From NCBI RefSeq assembly GCF_026212465.1, contig NC_080057.1, forward strand, positions 27,076,147-27,140,146: a stretch of 64,000 nucleotides of DNA. The letters run 5' to 3'. This document shows positions 52,385 to 64,000 of the stretch, piece by piece. The stretch's first letter is position 1; the number at the start of each line of letters is the position of its first letter. Origin of the DNA: Amaranthus tricolor. Lineage: Eukaryota > Streptophyta > Magnoliopsida > Caryophyllales > Amaranthaceae. The notes below the pieces were generated by a model. The model was given only the letters and a program-made list of their open reading frames with translations, made no database searches and was not told where the DNA came from. Position numbers and translations under genes: made by a program.

Positions 52385-55300
52385 TCAGAGGCCAAAAGGC
52401 TCTGGCAGGTGCTCAAACCCATTTTCAAAAATGGAACACTGATCAGACATATCGTCCCCACTATGCAACCAAGTTGTGTTCTTAAGGTCCTCTTTTAGTA
52501 GAATTGCATCATACCGGGTACTCTCGTACATGTCAGCCACACTCAATCTCCCAAAGAACCGACCATTTTCTTCTATCTTGCCAATCCCATGCAACCCATT
52601 AGCATATGAACCGCTCTCTAACATGGACTCATTATTGCTAAGTGACGGGCTTCCATTACTGTTGACAGATGTTGGGCTGCCAGACCCATGAACCATTTGG
52701 ATTTTGGATGGTGCAGTACGGATGCTCTGAGGAAACAGGGACGTATTTGGAAGTGGGCGCATGCTCCCTGAACCATTTCGAATATCCTACAAAATAAATG
52801 CAAGGTATTAATTGAAACCAACAGTGCATAGACATTTCCATAGCATAATCAAGAGGAAAACTACCAGCTAGTTCCACCAAGCAAGTCCATAAATGGAAAA
52901 CACAAAACAGTTAAAGCACACACAAAAGATAGATTCTTCTTCAAAAACCTAGATGAAAACAAGTATCAAACTTAAAAGAGGAAAATGGTCTTAAGCATAG
53001 ATTACCTTCATTAAAACTAGGAACATTTGACATAAATAAATTCAAGATTTTCAAGGTCATATGGAGACTGCACAAAAGGTCATATGGAGACTGCACAAAA
53101 TTCCAACTACAAGATGCTGATACAGCTATCAAGGCAGAAATAATAAATGTACCATATGCCTTATGGCCATGTCAAGTGACTTCTTCGATATGGACCTTCC
53201 CATGCCACCGTTTTCCATTGTTGTTGATGCCTTGACAGGTTTCCTCATTGAATCAGAAACATAAGCTGATCTCCGAGGCTCAGATATGTCAGCATTGTGG
53301 CCATTAGATGGAAGATGGCCCCTTCCATGTGGTTCAACAGACCTACCCCTACTCACAGTAGGAGATGATGGTCTTCTTGGCATATTAACTGAGTTTAGGG
53401 TCTGTGTGTTTATTTTTGATGTTAGAGAAGCACCTGGCCTTGACCTCCCAGCAGATAGAGGTCTATCTGGTAATGTTGATCTCAGATTGGGGGGTGTTTC
53501 AAGTGGAAAATCAGAGGGAATAACTTTCTGCTGTGATCGACACCTAGGATTAGGGGAGCTAGGTCGGGATGTTGATGTCTGGCTGCGTCCATTAGAATTC
53601 ACACGCCCTGTTGATACAGAAAGGCTAGGTGCTGCTGAGTTAGATGATGGACTACGCCGAGTTGGAGTTGATGGACGAGAATTTGATCGAGTGACGGGAA
53701 AATTTGAGTTAGAAGTAATCTGAGATCTAGAAGTAGTAGGAGTTGAAGGCCTTGAGTTTTGTGATTGCCGATTTTTGTCACTAGAAGAGATAGTAGAAGC
53801 TGATCGGGTTTTAGAGGGATTAGAAGATCGTGAGGGTGTTGTTCGAGAAGGAGTGGAAGGTCTTGATGAGGATGATGAACGGATGATGGGGGAGGACGGT
53901 CTTATATAAGATGAAACAGAGGCAGAACTTGTGTTCAGAATTGAGATGGATGATCTACTTGAAGAGTAAGTATTGTTGCCAGTCACAGATACAGAAGAGC
54001 GAGTCACAGAGCTGCTTCTTGCCGGTCTTGTGGAATGGCTGCTATCCATCTGTCCAGTTGAAAGCTGACACAAGTATACGATTGTGTAAGGCAAGTTATC
54101 CAAAGAACTCATATGAGCACAAGAATCTACTTTAATGGCATGAAATTATGCTGGTCAACAAGGTAGAATATGAAAGATTACCAAAAACAAGAGCATTACA
54201 TCCTTTACATCAATCAACAAGGATATATAAGCCTACCATTGTAATTTGGTAAATTTTATTACTTATTCTGCAGATAGTACATTAAAAAAATAAAAACATA
54301 AAAAAAGAGAGGGTAAAATGTGTTTATGCTATATTCTGCATTATTTTTCAAGATTTAGATTCAGAAAAAAGAGGTAACAAATCAATTTCCATGTAGAAAA
54401 CTAAGATCCATTTAAGTACTTTCAACATTATACAACGTACCCTGGACTGTTTAGTCGTTGAGGTTGATTTACTCGCAGATCTTCTTGGAGCGGCTAAGCT
54501 TGGTTGAAAATCACTCCTCTCTGGTGCAGCACGAAGAGGAGTTTCTGGAGGTGTCAATAGCCTATATAGTTGTAAAGATCAGTGTCAAACAATCTTCCAC
54601 ACAGTAACAAATCACATCCTAAATTCAACCACGTTTTAAATGCAAACTTATTCAGATCCTAAGCTAACTCCAATAACGCATCTTAATTCACTTACCATGA
54701 TCTACAGATTAGTTCACACATCTTAATGCAAACTTAATTCACACAGTAACAAATCATGATAACGCCCAAGAATTTACAGATTAGTTCAATGACAATGCGA
54801 AAAATCAGGTAGTGATTAATCATGACAGCATAGACTATACAATACGCAATCTAGTTTTAAAATATATAGTTCACATGCTATCTGATAATGATTTGCGGCA
54901 ATTATTGCTCATGGATCATATTTTAATATTCTGAGAAGTAGTAATTACACTATTTTATCAATCAATTAATTATAATTCAATTCCACATGAAGCACCATCA
55001 TTGAAAGACTTCAAACGGAAGAGGATAGTATTATAATGGAATACTAGTATTAGTACCCATGAAAGAATAGATCACGAAAATGATAGCAGGAGTAATGAGT
55101 GAGGATGTAAACCAGTCATAATCATGTTTGCCGCCATCAGTAGAGGCCAATAGATCATCCAATCCATTTTTAACAGGCAGCTTCACAGATCCAACTGAAT
55201 TCTTCCCCAATTTCATAGAAACTACAACACACACAAAATTAAATTCAAATAAATTTACATTGTTATAATAAACAAAGATGGTAAAAATAATAAAACGTCA

Positions 55301-55612
55301 CTATTGATGATAAATAGAGTGAAGAGTGATTGGAAACGAAAGCGAAAGCAGAAACAGGGACCATTCCATAATAAGTTGTTAAGGAAAGGTGAGATCGTAA
55401 AGAGACCGACCGACAAAATGAGAAAGAAAGAAAAAAAAACCTAGGGATTCGTCGGAAGGAGTAAGAGGAGCAGTGCGACGAGAATGGGAAAAGAGATGGA
55501 GATTGTCATCGGAGTCATTGAAACAGTGATCTCTGTGATGGTGTTGTGGTTGCGATGGATACTTCCTAGCGGCGATAAGAGAGGAGTTATAATCTCTAAA
55601 GTTGCGATTCAT
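52385..55612 (-). CDS. Ser/Pro/Arg-rich basic protein (plant-specific, proline-rich/SRRM-like family)
   Basis: Five exons: 55612-55441, 55221-55113, 54561-54441, 54064-53153 and 52786-52385 (stop TGA), all GT-AG and in frame, giving 571 aa. Residues 1-57 start MNRNFRDYNSSLIAARKY. Across exons 2-3 comes the family hallmark HDYDWLLTPPETPLRAA. The large exon 4 is a low-complexity basic region made of S-R-P-S-T-P repeats (SSRPSTPSRTTPSRSS and similar), and the C-terminus is more ordered (ENGRFFGRLSVADMYESTRY, GFEHLPEPFGL). There is no enzyme domain. Arabidopsis relatives (such as At3g08670, At3g09000 and At2g40070, from memory) are annotated as proline-rich or Ser/Arg-repetitive proteins, and some basic proline-rich members are reported to bind microtubules. 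Function is inferred only. Confidence 0.88.
53053..53098. repeat. Tandem duplication of a 22-23-bp word in an intron
   Basis: AAGGTCATATGGAGACTGCA occurs twice in direct succession with its CAAA spacer, within intron 4 of the Ser/Pro-rich gene. The copies are identical, so the event is recent. Confidence 0.9.
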
Positions 55613-58090
55613 ACTGCAATCTAGGAAACAGTATTAGATGCTAATGACTGCTATAACGAACAAGATAATCTGTAGAGAGAGAAAGACGGAGGGAAACAGT
55701 TGGGTAAATGGGGGTGCTGCCTGGATGCTTTATCATATTTTACATCATATGACAACTGACAAAGAGAGGGAGATCCAACTAATATGTGCATTGCCCATTC
55801 TGGGTCTTAAGTTGCTGTTAATTTTATAATTTACAGGATACGCCAAGGAAATAGAAGGTTAGTTGATAATCAATTCACAATTTTCATATTGATTAAATAA
55901 TCCTCTCTTTAATTTTAATTCACTGCTCCATTTGCTTTTCGGATACTATTTATTTCTTACTCTTAATTTATATGTTATTATTAATTTATAAGTTAAAATA
56001 TAGTCAAGTGGGATCTTGTTTGATTGGTCTCAATGCAATGATTATTTATATCAACTTTTCATAACTTTTAATTATACACAATTATAGATATTAAGGATTG
56101 AATAAATGTATTAGATAGAGTGCATAAAGCAAATGAGATATTATTAGTGAATTGTAGGGAGTATATTAGTTGTAATTGAGACAATATGCAATCTTGAAGT
56201 TGTTAGTTTTGGAAATATTTAATTGTCTAATTAGTTGTGTAAATAATTATTGTTTGTTAAAATTAGTTATTGTAATAGTTGTTGGAAGCCTGAAATATAA
56301 AAAATGTAGAGAAAAATATTAAATGTCTAACGTTCTAAAAAAAATATTAATTGGACTATTAAAAATTATATAAATTGTTAATTTACTACACGGTAGTATT
56401 TTTTTTTCTAACATAGCGTCTTAGCCTCATCAAATAACTATTGTTTACTTATCTAATCTTTAAATACGATAAAAAATATAGTTAAATAAATTGCATAGGA
56501 TTTCAATTGTCATCTAGTTTTGAATATTAAATCAGTTAGATTAGAGATTTTGGACAAAATTGAGAAAAGATCCGAAAAAAAACGGTGATGCAGACAGAAA
56601 AATTCGACCATGCATGTTAAGTTGTAACTCAAAGGTAAGCTAAATCCAAAAAATAATGGGGTATTATGATAGTGAAGTATGGTTGTTGGGTGTTGATTAT
56701 TGACTTTTTAGTTGATCTTTTAATTAGTTGAAAGTGTTGTTTTTTTTTTTTTTTGCATTTAAGTTAGTTGGATAAATCAGATGTTTAAGGAAATATTTGC
56801 TAAAATTATATATTATTTGTAAGTTGTTTATAAAAAAAAATAGGTCAACCAGCTAAAATTTAATGGAAAAATTTCACCAAATTAGTTTTTCTTTTTTATT
56901 TGAAAGTCAACTTTTTAGTTGAACGAGAAGTTATTCATTAAACACATTTTCTTAGGTTCTAAAACAATTAAAAAATTATTTATCAAACATTGTAATATTA
57001 ATTAGCGGTTTATAATTAGATTAATAATAATGTACAATAGTAGAAATAAAAAATAAAAAAAAAAGTGGGGACACGTGATTAGGAGAGTAGGATCCCCGAA
57101 GTTTATCGTTAATCACACACTTGTTATTGATTAGTAAGCCAACTAATAATCAAGTAATTAATCAGTAGTTGGAACAAGATGAATGGGGTAGGACTTGGAC
57201 TAAGAATTGTAGGACCATTTGATGAACACCATCCAGGGAACATGCTTAAGCGGAAGGAAGAAATGCATACACTGCATGTGACCCTCTTTTTGTGAGTTCT
57301 TGCATTTTTTTCCATGTCTTCCATTCTTTGTGCTTCTTACAATGTACACCCTTGTCTTTTAGAATTAGCATCAAACAAAAAATAAAGTGTTTTTAAAAAA
57401 AATATAAATATTTGTTAATTATTAAAGAAAAATATTAAATTGTATAGATGAAATCAAAAGAGAGTTAAAATATATAGATAAAATTAAAAAATATAATGGA
57501 TCCATTTCTAAATAAGGAGATGTCAAAGTTTAATAAGGTGATACTAGTTTCACAGTATTATTGGAAGTGTTAAGTGAGAAAATGAGTAAAGATGTTAAAA
57601 AGTCAAAGAAAAAGTTATATAATAAAATAAAATGAGTAAAAATGTTGAAAAGAATTATTTGTAACTTGAAATTCATTTTCATATGTTGAATTGGTGTAAA
57701 TACTAAGTTTGTAAATCTAATCTAAAATATAAAAATGTGGAAATGGACCAATTTCATAGGGTTGTATTGACAATGCAAATGAGTTAAGTATCAAATTGAA
57801 ACGGTTATAAAAATGTCGTTGTTAAAAATTACTATTTTAATAAGTAAATTGAGTTTGTCATTTTAAAAGTAAAATTTACTATGATTTTTAGTTATCAGAT
57901 TTATTATTTTTGGGGACAAAATAAATTATAAAACGAAAAAAAATACGGGAATATTAACCACCTCATATTTGATGAATATGTGTAGGAAGCCATATTACTC
58001 TTACTTTGTCACCGCACCTTATGACTCACCCAAGTAAATCACTCATCATCTCACCTCCAAGATAAAAATTAGATAACTAAGCATCTATCT
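55613..58090. other. Intergenic, mostly AT-rich; one small ORF candidate
   Basis: The first ~200 bp are the leader and promoter side of the Ser/Pro-rich gene. The rest is AT-rich DNA without recognised genes, apart from a 38-codon frame at 57179-57295 listed separately. Confidence 0.5.
57179..57295 (+). other. Small open reading frame, 38 codons, unrecognised
   Basis: The frame has ATG at 57179 and TGA at 57293-57295. It encodes a short charged peptide with the core RIVGPFDEHHPGNMLKRKEE. The stretch is less AT-rich than the surrounding 2 kb, and a CACGTG box lies about 105 bp upstream (57073-57078). The opposite strand has a 66-codon frame over the same place. I do not recognise a peptide-hormone family: no signal peptide is visible. 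It may be a micropeptide, a piece of a larger unseen gene or chance. Confidence 0.2.
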
Positions 58091-60250
58091 TACAATATCT
58101 TTTTCATGCTCTCAACAATTAAATATCTGTACTCCTCTTGTTCAAATACCTGCTGAAATTTTAAGATCATTGAAGATTGAAGTGAAAATCTCTCCTTTTG
58201 CTTAAATTTTGTAAAATATAGCTTGTGGGAAAACTATTTGTTCATCTCTGGAATTTGCTATTATTTCTTTTGGATTTTAACTCTCACTAAAGAGGTGTTT
58301 TGCTGCTTTGGTGTTGAAGTTGGATTTTGAATTTTGATTGAAGAAATTGTTCATCAAGGTAATTCACAAACTAATCTATTTAAGCATAAATTGAATGTTT
58401 TAAAGTAATTTCTATTAGCATCAAAGCTAGGTTTTCTTTTTTAAAATAATTTGGGGATTACCTAATCAATTTTTTCTAATTAGGTGATATAATTATGATA
58501 TCAAATTATTTCTCTAGTATCAAATTGATTTTCTTATCAAGTTTTAGGTTCTTGTTTAATGTTGATTAGTAATGGTTATTTAGGTTTAATTTTTTTAGTA
58601 TCAAATTATGTAATATGGATTCTGAAATTTCAGATCAGATTAGGTTCCTACTGTTTTGCAATTTTCGGTATTGTTATGTTCGTTTTTAGCTTTTGGTATC
58701 TTCACAAGATTTGTAGAACTCCGAATCGCGGTTGCGTGGGCACTTGAATCGCCCCAAAATGAGTTCGTATGAGGGAGTTATGTCCAAAATACTAATAGGC
58801 TGTCATGAAAATCAACAATGAGGTTTCTATTTTGCCATTTTCAGGACCTTTCTGATTGTTTTTGGATTCTGGTGTCTGCACAAGAATTGTAGAGCTCTGA
58901 GTCAGGGTCGCGTAGCCACTTGAATCGTCCCCAAATGAGTTCGAGAGTTAGGACCAAAATACTAACAGATTGTCATAAAAATCGCGAATAACTAATCATG
59001 AGATTAATTGTTCAAATTGGGATCAATTTACAGTTATTATTCTTTCTGTATTGATTGGTATTGTTGAGTTATGGTTCTTAATTGATTATTATGGGTGTTG
59101 GTACAAGTATCAAATTTGGGAATATAAGTATCAATTGGGTATTTGATTAGTTGATATTATTTGGATAGGATATAAGTTGGATATTGAGATTTAAGATTGG
59201 TGTAAAATTAGTTAAACTCCATTGATAGTAACTCAAGTTCTTATATGTTGATGGTTGATGATGAATTGATTTACATTTTAAGTAATGATTGTTGATTTCA
59301 AAAGAAAATTTAGTGAGTTGTTGTTTTGTTTTATATTGAAATCGACATTATAAAAATATTCGTTTTTGGGAATTAGCAACGGATATTTATATCCGGATTA
59401 TTTAGGTAATGGTTATTCGAATCGGTCTCGAGCCCCCATTCCCGTTTCGTTCTTGCAAGAGCTGTATTTTTGGCGATGACGATCATCCGTGTTCTTACGA
59501 TTTAGATCAAGCCTACTTCTTGATGGTCCATTATATTCCCACGTTTTAAACTGTTATTACATTATTGTTTTTAATGAGTTTTGAATAAATATGTTTGGTA
59601 TATAAAGTTTTGTTTGTTTTGCAATGAAAGCATATGTTTTATTTGTCGTATTATTTCGCTATTAACTTGTAAAGTTATAGCCGTATTTTGATTCTTCATG
59701 AACTAAAGGTTCATAGTCGTATTTATGTCGATACCAAACGGTCTTTTAAAAGAGTTTGGATTTGGATAAATAATGTTTATAAATGGTTACCAAGTGAACA
59801 AGGAATTTGATTGGAGATGCTTGTTAATGACTTGTATATAAATGTAATAGTTTGTTAGATTACTCAACAATTCAATTGTTGACAATTTTTTATGGGGTCT
59901 ATCCCTTACGAGGGATAGATCCACTTTCAGGTTGCCAACTTTAGTGTGGATGGATGTGCTGCTCCTTTATGTGTCATGTGTTGCGATAACGAGTACATCG
60001 TTTTTGGAAAATTAACTTATTATGATATTTTGACAAATCATGTGTTGTAAAAATTTAAGAGTTTAGATATTTTATAATGTATTAACTTAGTTTATAACTG
60101 GTTTGTAATTAATAGTATTACAGTTATTTAAAGTTTTTAAATACTCTAATATTGGTTGCTGTGGCTATAGAGCCACAGGTCGAATTCAGCCTAGACTTCT
60201 ATAAGTCTTCCGCTGTGCTTTGTAGACAATATTATTATATTGTTTACGCT
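58091..60250 (+). other. Retrotransposon-like non-coding region
   Basis: This is non-coding DNA with moderately higher GC blocks (59390-59560, 59895-59990, 60150-60240), a CT-rich leader-like start near 58100-58340 and an internal tandem duplication. The layout resembles an LTR or internal part of a non-autonomous retrotransposon, but I found no paired LTR, primer-binding site or protein remnant. Confidence 0.3.
58651..58985. repeat. Diverged tandem duplication, about 176-bp unit, 2 copies
   Basis: Copy 1 (from about 58651) and copy 2 (from about 58827) share, in order, TTTTGGTATCTTCACAAGA / TTCTGGTGTCTGCACAAGA, TTGTAGA-CTC-GA, CACTTGAATCG-CCC, AAATGAGTTCG, CCAAAATACTAA and TGTCAT-AAAATC. 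Several substitutions separate the copies. Confidence 0.85.
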
Positions 60251-60689
60251 GGTTTGGGTTGTTTCACAAATTTTGAAAATTCTAAGTAGATAGGTGTTAT
60301 TTACATACAATTCATAAATTTAAAATTCAATATTAAACTTTTCATTTTCAAATGAATTTTATGTTGCCAAACACGTAATATTTTAGTTAACTTACATGTT
60401 GCAAATACAAAAAAAAAAAGTAAATATATATGTTGTGATTAGGTGACTTTGGTTTATTCAAAAAATTGACATAGCTTGACTAAGCTTCACTCGTCTATTT
60501 GGAGTCATGGAGTATGGGAACGAGAATTTGATTCACTAATGTTTTCCTTGCCAAAATTTTGCTATGCTTGGAAATCATCAAAGACTTATGCACAAAGGAA
60601 GATGAAGAGTGCTTATTGGTTGTTGAAACATTGTGATTGTGAATAAGAATAGTGCATAAAAGGAGTTGGTTTAACTTTAACTGTGCAAG

Positions 60690-61238
60690 TAGGAATGGTC
60701 ATGGGGCGGGTTTGGAGCGGGTCTGGCCAGACCCGGACTCTGACCCTTTTATTTTTTATAGATTCAGACCCGGATTCGGACTCTAAGGGTTCAAAATTTT
60801 CAATACCAGATCCAGACCCGCCGGATCTGACGGGTCTAGGGTCCTTGACGGGTCCTTAATGGGTCTTAAACAAAGTCTCTTAGATTGTCAAAATTGAACC
60901 TTTTTCGAGTCTTTTTGTATTTTTGTAAGCAACTTATTATCGTATTACAAAAACTTGTTCGAGTCCATGAAATTCAAATACAAAATAATTACTAAAAAGT
61001 AAAAAAAATATTTAATTGTATAGGGTCCGAGTCCGAGTCTAGGGTCTGGGTCTCGAGGTCGGGTCTGGGTCCGAGTCCGGGTCTGCACCTTGAGACCCGC
61101 AGACCCGGATCCGGACCCGTCAAATATTTTCTGGATTCAGATCCCGAATCCGATGGGTCTTAAAAAAAGACCCAAACCCTTAAAAAAGGAGTAGGTCCGG
61201 GGCGAATCCAACAGGGTCCTGGACCATGACCATCCCTA
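60690..61238. mobile_element. hAT-type MITE with perfect 8-bp target duplication
   Basis: The element is 549 bp and is flanked by TGTGCAAG on both sides (60682-60689 and 61239-61246), the 8-bp duplication typical of hAT insertions. The ends are inverted: TAGGAATGGTCATGG on the left and TAGGGATGGTCATGG when the right end is read inwards. The interior is GC-rich at both ends, with many GGGTCTGGGTCCGAGTC-type and GACCCGGA words that are largely inverted copies of each other, around an AT-rich centre. It has no coding capacity. Confidence 0.9.
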
Positions 61239-61246
61239 TGTGCAAG

Positions 61247-64000
61247 TATAATTAGGGAACTTTTGAAGCATTACATGAAGGACTAAAAACAGAGGTTGTG
61301 AGTCTCTAGCTAAGTCTCTTTAAACAAGCAGTGGGCACTTGAACAAGCAGCCCATCCCTGCTACTCTTGCAAAATTTTTGCCAAGATTAATCTTAAGTGT
61401 TCGTTCATTTTCTTTGCCTAACACCCTTTGTAACTTTAGGAACTTAAGTCTCTATTTTCTCGTTTTTACTTTGTTTAGCTGCTTTACCATTGTAATACTT
61501 TAAAATTTTTTGAGCTTAACCTATTGTCATTTAAACGCATAAATATCAAACACTGGTCTAAGTGAGAACGTATTCAATTTTGGTGAACCTTGTAATTTGT
61601 ATAAATTCTATGATATGATTTGTATTACTACATTATTGCTTGTTTCTACATTGTCTTTGTTCTATGCTTGTTTTGCATTATTATTGGTGGTTTTGCGTTT
61701 GTGTTTGGTATTTGAGTTTAACAAGGGATGAAAAAGCAAAAAGTTGTTATAATAGCAAGTTTATTTAGATGGTTGCTTTAGGAAAATAGAGGATCAAAAG
61801 ACGGATAAAATATTACATTTGATAATTTTTTAAAATAAAATTAAATGGAAAAATTGTTCAACTTTTAGCATCATTTGAGCAAAAATTTATGAACTTGAGC
61901 TCCCTAAATTTTTTTATAAAATTAGTTTTTTTGAGTTTTTCATTTACTTTTTTATAACCCTTCCAAGTCTTCTATTTTGTATAGAGTTATTGATCTATTA
62001 TTAAAAAAACTCCCATATACTTTAATTTTGGGTTGAAAATTAAAATTTGGTAAGCTCAAAACCCTACTAGATAGAAAATGATTAAGACCCTATTAGATAA
62101 AGAAAATATATGTGGTGCTGCTTTTTGCTGTTTTGGTGGTGGATGAAGATTCAAGACTGAAGCGTGGACGGAGCTCTAACACAGACACTGTGTCTCAGTC
62201 TAAGTCTATACTTAACTTTGCTCAACCTCAATCCCTTTTGTGTTTTCTGTTCATAGTTCTTACAACAATTGCACAAAAATGCACGCTTCCATTGCACTTT
62301 CCCTTTCCTCTCGGTATGTCATTTTTTTTTTATTTCCTTAATATTTTCTTTGATTTTTTCTTGATTTGGATTTTTGTCTAGGGTTTCTGCTGATGCACAT
62401 TTCTATCGATCTGACCTGCTCTTCAATTTCAACTATTACAAGGGCTTTTCTACCTCTATAGGTCCGTGCTTCTTTTTTTATTGGGGTTACTTTATTCAAT
62501 TTCAATCTCATTTGATGATTTTAAATGTTGAGTTTTTGGTTATTTGACTTTTACGTTGTTGAGTCAAGAACCAAGTCATCCATTGATGATGACATGTTTG
62601 AACATCTAGTGGGGCAAGCAATGGCTTACATTGATGAGGGTATTGATGAGCAAGCTAAGGGCTAGGTCTCACATATGCCTAGAATAGGGATGATACGCTG
62701 AAATAGGGGCTGCTTAATCGAGCCAATTGGAGAGGGCAAGCAACTTTGTTTGGGTTGTTGAACCTTTGAGAGAACAAGAGTGCCTGCAAATGTGAGGAAA
62801 CTCCCCAGGAGTCCAAATAAGCTCTAATAAGTGAGTTTGAGTGTGTGTGAACTTTATGTATCTGTTGAATCCACCATTTAGTAATGTAAATCTTTTGATT
62901 TGGGGAGAGGGTTCCTTAAAGTACCCATTGAACACTTGTGTTCTTGTTCTCTTTGCATAGTTTCTTCTGTGCGTTGTTTGGCTCTGTTTTTCTCTCGTCA
63001 TATCTTCTTTACTTTGGTGTGTCTATATTCACAACATAAGCTTTTAACATATCAGTTTTTAATGTGTATATTTTCAGGCTATGAAGTAACTCCTGAAAAT
63101 TTTAACCAGAAGTAAGATGGGGTTTGTTTTTAAACTTGTAACATGAGTTTAGGTTAATTTCCCTAAAATCATCAAACTTCCATCTCCTTTTCTGGTGTTT
63201 AAGCACATACAAGTTTATCATTATATGTATATCATTCAATCTTCCGGTGGGCCTATTCTAGTTTACATGTAATTGCTAGTAAATTAATAGAAGTACTAGA
63301 TACCTTTTCCATTTTGCATTGTTAGCCAGTTAACTGCTCTGGATTGGATATCTTCATTTTTACACCCCTTTTTGTGAGTGAAATTTACATTGTATTATCT
63401 ATTTCCAGAGAGTAATTACCTTAACTCATGTTATTCAAATAATGGTAAGCAATCATTTCTTTCTCTCCTCCAAATCCTACACATAATGCTTCATCTTTTC
63501 CCCCTTCCCCCTCTTCCATCTTATTCTATCTCCTAAATCTTATTTAAACAATGTGCAACAATAAACACTTTATCAGTTAAGTGCAAGTATTGCTCGCTCT
63601 AAAAAGTTTTGCTTGGAATTTTGCTTGTCCAAATTACACTGTCAATATGGCTATTACGATATTGCTTTTGTAACATTCATCATGGATACAAACTCATATA
63701 TTGAAAAGGGTGTCCCAAATCTCCAAAGCTGGGAAATTATGTTTTAAATTTGTCTCAGTTACTTACTTGTATAGCCTCCCTTGTATGGTGTTTCTAGGAG
63801 TATATTAACTGAAAGTTTACACTAAAAGTAGGCACTCACTGTTGCTAGACCTTCCATTTGGTTTTAAAGTACAGACGTACAATATAATTTGTAATCTCTA
63901 CCTGCAGGAAGTAAAAGCCTTAGATTTTCTCGGCTCAAGGCTAGCTTTTGGGAGTCCATCAGATCTGGGTATGTCAATTCATCTCAATTCTTTTCCATTT
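61247..64000 (+). other. Possible 5' part of a gene running off the right edge
   Basis: No recognised domain. Exon-like pieces on the plus strand are 62112-62314 (ends CTCTCG|GTATGTC), 62386-62460 (ends CTATAG|GTCCG) and, most convincingly, 63908-63968. The last is bounded by CTGCAG| and |GTATGTC and reads EVKALDFLGSRLAFGSPSDL in one frame. A short frame around 62590-62664 (DDDMFEHLVGQAMAYIDEG) ends in a stop. These may be leader and first exons of a gene continuing beyond 64000. I cannot name the product. Confidence 0.3.

Noticed and set aside
53286..53723. Plus-strand 145-codon frame
   Set aside because: It is the antisense of the Ser/Pro/Arg-rich exon 4, where repeats of S/R/P codons keep the other strand open by composition.
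57220..57280. CCAGGGAACATGC resembling part of a miR408-type hairpin
   Set aside because: The mature miR408 sequence and a matching opposite arm are not present.
62714..63001. 95-codon minus-strand frame near the right edge
   Set aside because: No domain, no splice context and low-complexity composition; not supported as a gene.

Overview
The window is AT-rich nuclear DNA from a flowering plant, most likely a eudicot. The evidence is GT-AG introns in split genes, plant-only families (POL/PLL phosphatase, CrRLK1L receptor kinase, lumenal FKBP13, myristoylatable h-type thioredoxin), 5'UTR introns, many MITEs, Mutator-like elements and LINE/Copia debris. I cannot name the species from the sequence alone. 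I see no bacterial, viral or organellar gene block and no CRISPR array.

Layout. 1-2459 (+) is the 3' part of a POLTERGEIST-like PP2C whose 5' end lies outside the window. 6298-9233 is a complete non-autonomous Mutator-like element with a perfect 9-bp target duplication. It ends about 100 bp before the probable leader of an S6 kinase gene (coding 10799-13748, +, 484 aa). 15.65-19.14 kb holds two dead LINE fragments, one RTE-type and one L1-type, in low-complexity DNA. A tRNA-Lys(UUU) lies at 20631-20702. FKBP13 is at 20891-21855 (-). A fold-back repeat is at about 22345-22738. A second Mutator-like element (22854-26405) carries a transposase lacking its catalytic core and a convergent GRF zinc-finger pseudogene. 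A FERONIA-type receptor kinase is at 27812-30457 (+). A Copia remnant lies at 33.67-35.58 kb. An Mpo1/DUF962 gene is at 36481-36819 (+). An h-type thioredoxin of the TRX H9 type (37801-41770, -) has two PIF/Harbinger-like MITEs in one intron. An LRR receptor pseudokinase is at 44083-46128 (-). A Ser/Pro-rich basic protein gene is at 52385-55612 (-). From 55.6 kb to the end there is mostly non-coding and repeat DNA, with one clean hAT-type MITE (60690-61238) and possible exons of a gene running off the right edge.

The genes are individually regulated plant genes, not an operon. Several belong to connected signalling themes: TOR-S6K growth control, FERONIA cell-wall/RALF sensing, PP2C receptor-kinase signalling and redox (thioredoxin, FKBP13). 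From memory, S6K, TRX H9, the LRR kinase and the Ser/Pro-rich gene correspond to a run of neighbouring Arabidopsis chromosome 3 loci (around At3g08670-At3g08730). That suggests a conserved microsynteny block, interrupted here by FKBP13, FERONIA, the Mpo1-like gene and transposons.

I found no convincing undescribed molecular system. The observations most worth a second look are the two rearranged Mutator-like elements, the fold-back element, the Ser-for-Thr change at the S6K hydrophobic motif and the same-family MITE pair. Exon boundaries were placed by reading splice sites and frame by hand, without transcript evidence.
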